DNA from: Sipunculus nudus
Taxonomy: Eukaryota > Annelida > Sipuncula > Golfingiida > Sipunculidae
DNA length: 64,000 nt
NCBI GenBank assembly: GCA_026874595.1
Contig: CM049320.1
Location: 19,911,714 to 19,975,713, forward strand
Direction: 5' to 3'
Position 1 is the stretch's first letter. Each line of letters begins with the position of its first letter. The position numbers and the translations under genes were made by a program. Positions 59,392-64,000 of this stretch are shown piece after piece. The notes beneath the pieces were generated by a model. It worked only from the letters and a program-made list of their open reading frames with translations. It did not search any database and had not been told where the DNA came from.

Positions 59392-62300
59392 GTAAGTCAT
59401 TATAAATTTGCTGCATAGTGCTTTTAATATCTCTGCTGGACTAAAATAGACAAGCTGGACAAGAAGGTTGCTCTGTCTGATATGGTAAGTAATTGTATAT
59501 ATCATTGGTACACAGTGCATATTAGGTTCGTTGCATACCCTGTATCAAGTTTCTCCACTTCCTAAACATCAGAGAGATGTACCAGGAACCAGTGAGCTGA
59601 AATCAACTAGCTGATATTTTGCAACAATGTGACGCACTTTGCAACTTTTCATCATTTTTTGCATCATAATTGTGGGGCAGCAGACGTTTTTGAACAAATT
59701 ATGAGGTGGCCCGCCTGGAATAGGGTACCATGCTGTATATAATATCTATAAAAAGATAAATATGTTTCTGAAAAAAAATCACAAGTAAATTTATTTAAAT
59801 CAAGTTGGAGTTCATGCCCACACAGTGTCATGCCTGTAGTTTTGGTTAGTTCTAGATTACAAAGGCATGACCTACATTGCCCATTTTGTCTATAGAATGT
59901 GCCAAAAATACATCAAGATAATATGATTGCTGGTGTCAGTTGTGGTGCAACCCGAGGTTCAAGTCCATTTAAGAGGGTCAAGCCCAAATGAAACCAAATT
60001 CATGAATTTTTAGACTATCATTATTAAAAGCATACTTGGACTGTCATACCTGTGACTTAGTTGATACTTTCAGAAAGGGCCCCACCATAATTTCATGGAC
60101 AACCCATGATAAATATGTGTGTATGTTGCTCATTTCCTAAATTTCCAGACAAACTGGGGTGGAAAAGTCACTTTCAATCTTTTTTCCTCATATTTTGTCT
60201 GCAGATAATGTACATAATTAACAGGTTTTCCAAGCTTGTGTGGCTGAAAAGTGTGGAAGCATGTTGATGGGTAGTATAGAATAAACTGTAATATTAAAGA
60301 AAACTTAACTTCAAGTACAGATCATTCAACTGTCTGTTTGTTGCCTTATCAATTGGTACTTTATAATACCCCAGACCTTTTAAATATAATTAAAACTAAG
60401 AAAAAAAGAAAATATTGCCATACCCAAAACTTTTCTCATGGTATCTTCATATATGGCTATGTGATTTTCATGTAACTTACGCAATCCTTCAGGTGCAGAT
60501 ATTTAAATTGATCTTGTCAGGAATTAATTTGAAAATTTCTTCCAATACAGATATGTGGCCGGAAGTGCACATTTTCATTTTAAAATATTACATTCATATT
60601 AGTTTTAAAATAATCATTAAAAGTAATTATAATTTTGTATTTTGCTACCTAAGTGATTGTAAAGTTATCCATGTTATCATGAGACATTCTTTGAAAATTT
60701 TAATAAATAAAGAATAGAAAAAAATCTACATCAACTGTTTATGGCATTAAACCAGTTTAAGTATGCAGGTCTGTACATTGAAAGTATAAAACACACAGTA
60801 AAGACACCAGTACACATGGGTCTCAAGACTTAGGTATCAGGTAGTATTAGTTCAATAAATGTCCACCAGATGTCAGTAACAATCACATTAGTAAAAATTG
60901 TCTGGTTCACATCATGCTTAATCCCTGAGATACCTACATTAACTAATTAATGGCTGAGGAGGTACATGTCCCCTCTATATTCACCATATAAACTGTGTCA
61001 TAAGACAAACTCACTATGGACAGTCAGGACACCCTCAAGGGTTGCCCTTGGGTGACAAGTAGCCGGCCAAGAGTAGCACTTGAGTGACAGGTAGCCAGGT
61101 CAACACAGAGCTCAGGATGGTGAAGTCAGACATAAAGTCTGTCAGTCTTGTGGTGATGACACAGTATCAAGCTTAACAATATTTTTGGAGACAATTGAAT
61201 ACCTAGTCATTAGCTTTGAACAGTGACGTTTGTGTAAGAAAAAAAAATGTCTGCATATTTGGCATGGAACTTGTTTCCTTATTCCAAGTGATGTTGGATA
61301 TCAGGTTTTAACTTTAAAGAGAGAAAGTCCTTAGTGGGAGATATACCCAAGATGACATAAAAAAAAGAAGAAAAAATTGTACAGTCTATTATCAGTTCCC
61401 AAGGTCACCATCATGTAAATATATTTCATACCACAATGAAAAATAATCACTCCAATCTATTGAGCATTGGTAACACATAACTGGGGTCTGAAATCAGGAA
61501 CAGAGCAGTACCTGTACTGTAATTTAGGCCACTTGTATATAAACAGGTGTATACCATTAGAAATCTGAAATTGTTCAAATAATATTGTGTGCTGATATGT
61601 TTGTTTGATCGCATTCACACACAGATTATACAAGTCCTTGAAGTCATGAAAAACATGGAAGAAAAAATTTCTAATTATAAAATCAGGGATAAGTGAGGGG
61701 AATTTGAGATAATTTCCTCACATAAATGAATCGTAAGGGAAAGCAAGGACAAAGTAGTCAATCTGTTTGCGTTTTGTCTCATGTCCAAGCACCACATCTC
61801 CTGGATGATTTGCAGATGTAGGAGTTTTGAAAATCTATCCAGGTAAAAACCAGAGAATTTCATTATTCAAGAAATTTTCAAGAGTATTGTTATAGAAGAA
61901 TCGTTATACCATCAAATAATCAATAGGTTATGAAAGAAGAAAATTAATGATTCTTCATTATCAAATTTCCCATGAACATTAGAATTCTTCTACTTTATTG
62001 TTCACACATTCACAGTCTTCATGTCCTTGCCTTTCATTCAAATTCATACGAGACCAATATTGTTATAAGTCTAGCTGTGTCCTATATTGGGTTTATCCAG
62101 TTGAGTTATCCAGTGAAGAATTACACAATTTACATACAGTCAAAGTGCGTAACATTCCAAGTCATTTCCAGCCAAGGATTATGGTTTGTGTGAATATATA
62201 GACCAGCATACTTCATTGACGTTGTTCAGCTTGAGAGCAGATCTGATAGGCCCATTTCAGACTTGGTACAGTTTCCTAGCAACCTGCGCCCATAACAGGA

Positions 62301-64000
62301 CATGTCGTATCCAAGTGACAGGAGGCGCCATGTTTGCCCTCCAGATCATTTGAACCTGTGGGGTCAGACCCTTAATAGTGGTGGCACCATATCGGCAGAA
62401 ACTCTCGTCACAGGTGGTAACAACTTATCTGGGCACTTGATGAACTTATACCATTGCTAGACATTACCGGCTTTTGTTGTGAATGTGCCCTGGCCTGCCG
62501 TGCTAACCAGCGGTCGTTAATGACGACATATTTGCACACCCGGTACCTGCTCATTTGGCCACTGTGGCATGCAAAGCAAACAGCTCAAGTCAACATTTAG
62601 CTATCCTTGACCTTCCCAAGTACCATAAATGAGAAAAAAACTAAGAACAGGCCTCCAGTATGACTTGCAACACTACCATTTGGAAAAACGAAAGATATTG
62701 TTCAGATTGTTGATAAGCAGTGCTCAGATTTCTCTTTAACAATAAAAGTGGGAGGGTTTTGATGGGCTTCCATCACTGCAGGGTTCAATTAGCCAAAAGT
62801 CATTAAATCTTGCACGTGAATTGAAGTGAAGGATCATGATATTTTAGAAAATGCTTATAAAGTCTGGAAAATTAAGAATATTTTTTTTGGCAGTTAGATA
62901 TCCTGTCATGATTGTTCTTATTTATTTACACATTGTTAGTTCATGTAAACAATAGGTCTGGAACATTATCTTGATTCCTTGATCAATACAGGGGGATCAA
63001 TTGATTATTGGTGGCTCTGACAAGGATCAGTGCAATCAACTATACATCTGACAAAAATCAATACAACTGTCAATACCATGACAAGAATCAATCTCAAACC
63101 TAATACATTTTGTTAAAATCTAGTACAGCGTAGTGAACAAAGATTTATATTGTGCTTAATCTGTGTTGTTGGGAAAGCATTGCATCAAAGATTTCAAGGG
63201 TCTAGAAAGAAATTTCCAGGCAAATTGGCAGCTGAAATATGCATCCTCTTGTTGGCATCTTCTAGACTGTGTTGTAGTATCTTATCAACTGCAGCTATAT
63301 TGCTTCCAGGTTTGCCAATTGAGTAAGTTTTACAAAATTTCTTACCTTAATAAATATTGATATTTAAAGATCATGTGCCCATATTTGAAATCAAAAATTT
63401 TTCTCAGTTAATCCTCATTATGATAATATTTGATAATTGGTCCCTGAACTAAGGCCAGTAACTGATATTAACAATAAAAATACCTTTGTGACTTTAAAAT
63501 ATCAAGTAATATTATATGATATATATATTTCATGACAAAAAAAAGGTCAAGAATGTTAATATTGGCACATTTAAGTATGATTTTTATATACATATAAATT
63601 TAAACCAGGCATGATAATTTATGATGGAAACATTGCTGAAAGAAGTAATAATTAAATTGACTGAAAGTATCAAGGCTAAATTGTAACTAGACAAAATCAC
63701 CATGAACAAGTCTCAATAATACTTAATAGTCAAACTGACAAGAAGTCACAATGGTAGCCTAAAGTTAAACTGACTCCAGCTTACATGTATCCTATTAAGT
63801 CAGTGGTCAAGCAGACTTTGAAAAGAAATCTTTTGATCAGTCATTTAACTGTTAGGTGTGATTATTTGCATCCATTTTCAAATTTTCTGAAGGTGTGATA
63901 TTAAAACTCACAAATCAGTGGCATTTAAACTCTGGTTTATACTGACTTAGGTGAAAGGGACTTAATAGTTGCAATCCAGCCAATGATAAAACTGACAAAG
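59392..64000 (+). other. CROCC intron 2 (continues beyond the window)
   Basis: Starts with gtaagt at 59392. A diverged duplicate of the exon-2 end with its donor lies at 59470-59494. Further right I see no exon that continues the rootletin frame; the sequence is AT-rich with no strong repeats. Confidence 0.75.

Noticed and set aside
61624-61697. Possible coiled-coil exon (IIQVLEVMKNMEEKISNYKIR) in CROCC intron 2
   Set aside because: There is an ag acceptor but no GT donor in a suitable place, and the sequence does not continue the rootletin pattern.

Overview
The window looks like nuclear DNA of an animal, most likely a mollusc and probably a bivalve. It is AT-rich, carries short spliced exons in long introns, and is littered with microsatellites and hairpin-ended repeats of the 'aggtcaaaggtcaaggtcac' kind that are common in bivalve genomes. 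The species cannot be named from the sequence. There are no operons, no bacterial or phage features and no CRISPR arrays. Most of the longer open frames are chance or repeat-derived.

Three recognisable protein-coding loci are present, assembled here by hand from splice sites and remembered family alignments. (1) At 320-1983 on the + strand are the last two coding exons of a DAN-family cystine-knot BMP antagonist, best matched to NBL1/DAN; its 5' part lies off the left edge. (2) From 41801 down to 7930 on the - strand is a complete PEX2, the peroxisomal RING-type ubiquitin ligase. It has eight coding exons, all joined in phase 0, and encodes 307 residues with an intact C3HC4 RING. (3) From 48506 on the + strand is the 5' end of rootletin (CROCC), the ciliary rootlet coiled-coil protein. 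Two coding exons are visible and the rest lies beyond the right edge. PEX2 and CROCC are divergent neighbours about 6.7 kb apart. Two further + strand coding exons (23002-23022 and 32146-32283) sit inside the 24.4-kb third intron of PEX2. They join each other in frame, and by phase they could be an upstream alternative start of CROCC, which would make the two genes interleave on opposite strands.

Layout: 1-343, a tandem array that duplicates a splice acceptor of the NBL1-like gene; 320-2422, NBL1-like exons and 3' UTR; 2640-5382, two arrays of AGGTCA-rich repeat; 5383-7929, repeat debris and PEX2 downstream sequence; 7930-12879, PEX2 exons 8 to 4; 12880-37274, the giant intron, with a nested transposon cluster at 13053-17074, further elements at 20117-21031, 26560-27340, 28374-28525 and 32527-33350, and the two + strand exons; 37275-41801, PEX2 exons 3 to 1 with a decayed non-LTR reverse transcriptase fragment in intron 1; 41802-48505, the divergent intergenic region; 48506-64000, CROCC exons 1 and 2 with long introns holding SINE-like sequences.

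The genes do not form a pathway together. I did not find a clear new biological system. The most notable observations are the minisatellite that has copied an in-frame splice acceptor into the NBL1-like gene, the possible antisense interleaving of PEX2 and CROCC, and a nested set of hairpin-ended elements with a shared composite ancestor.
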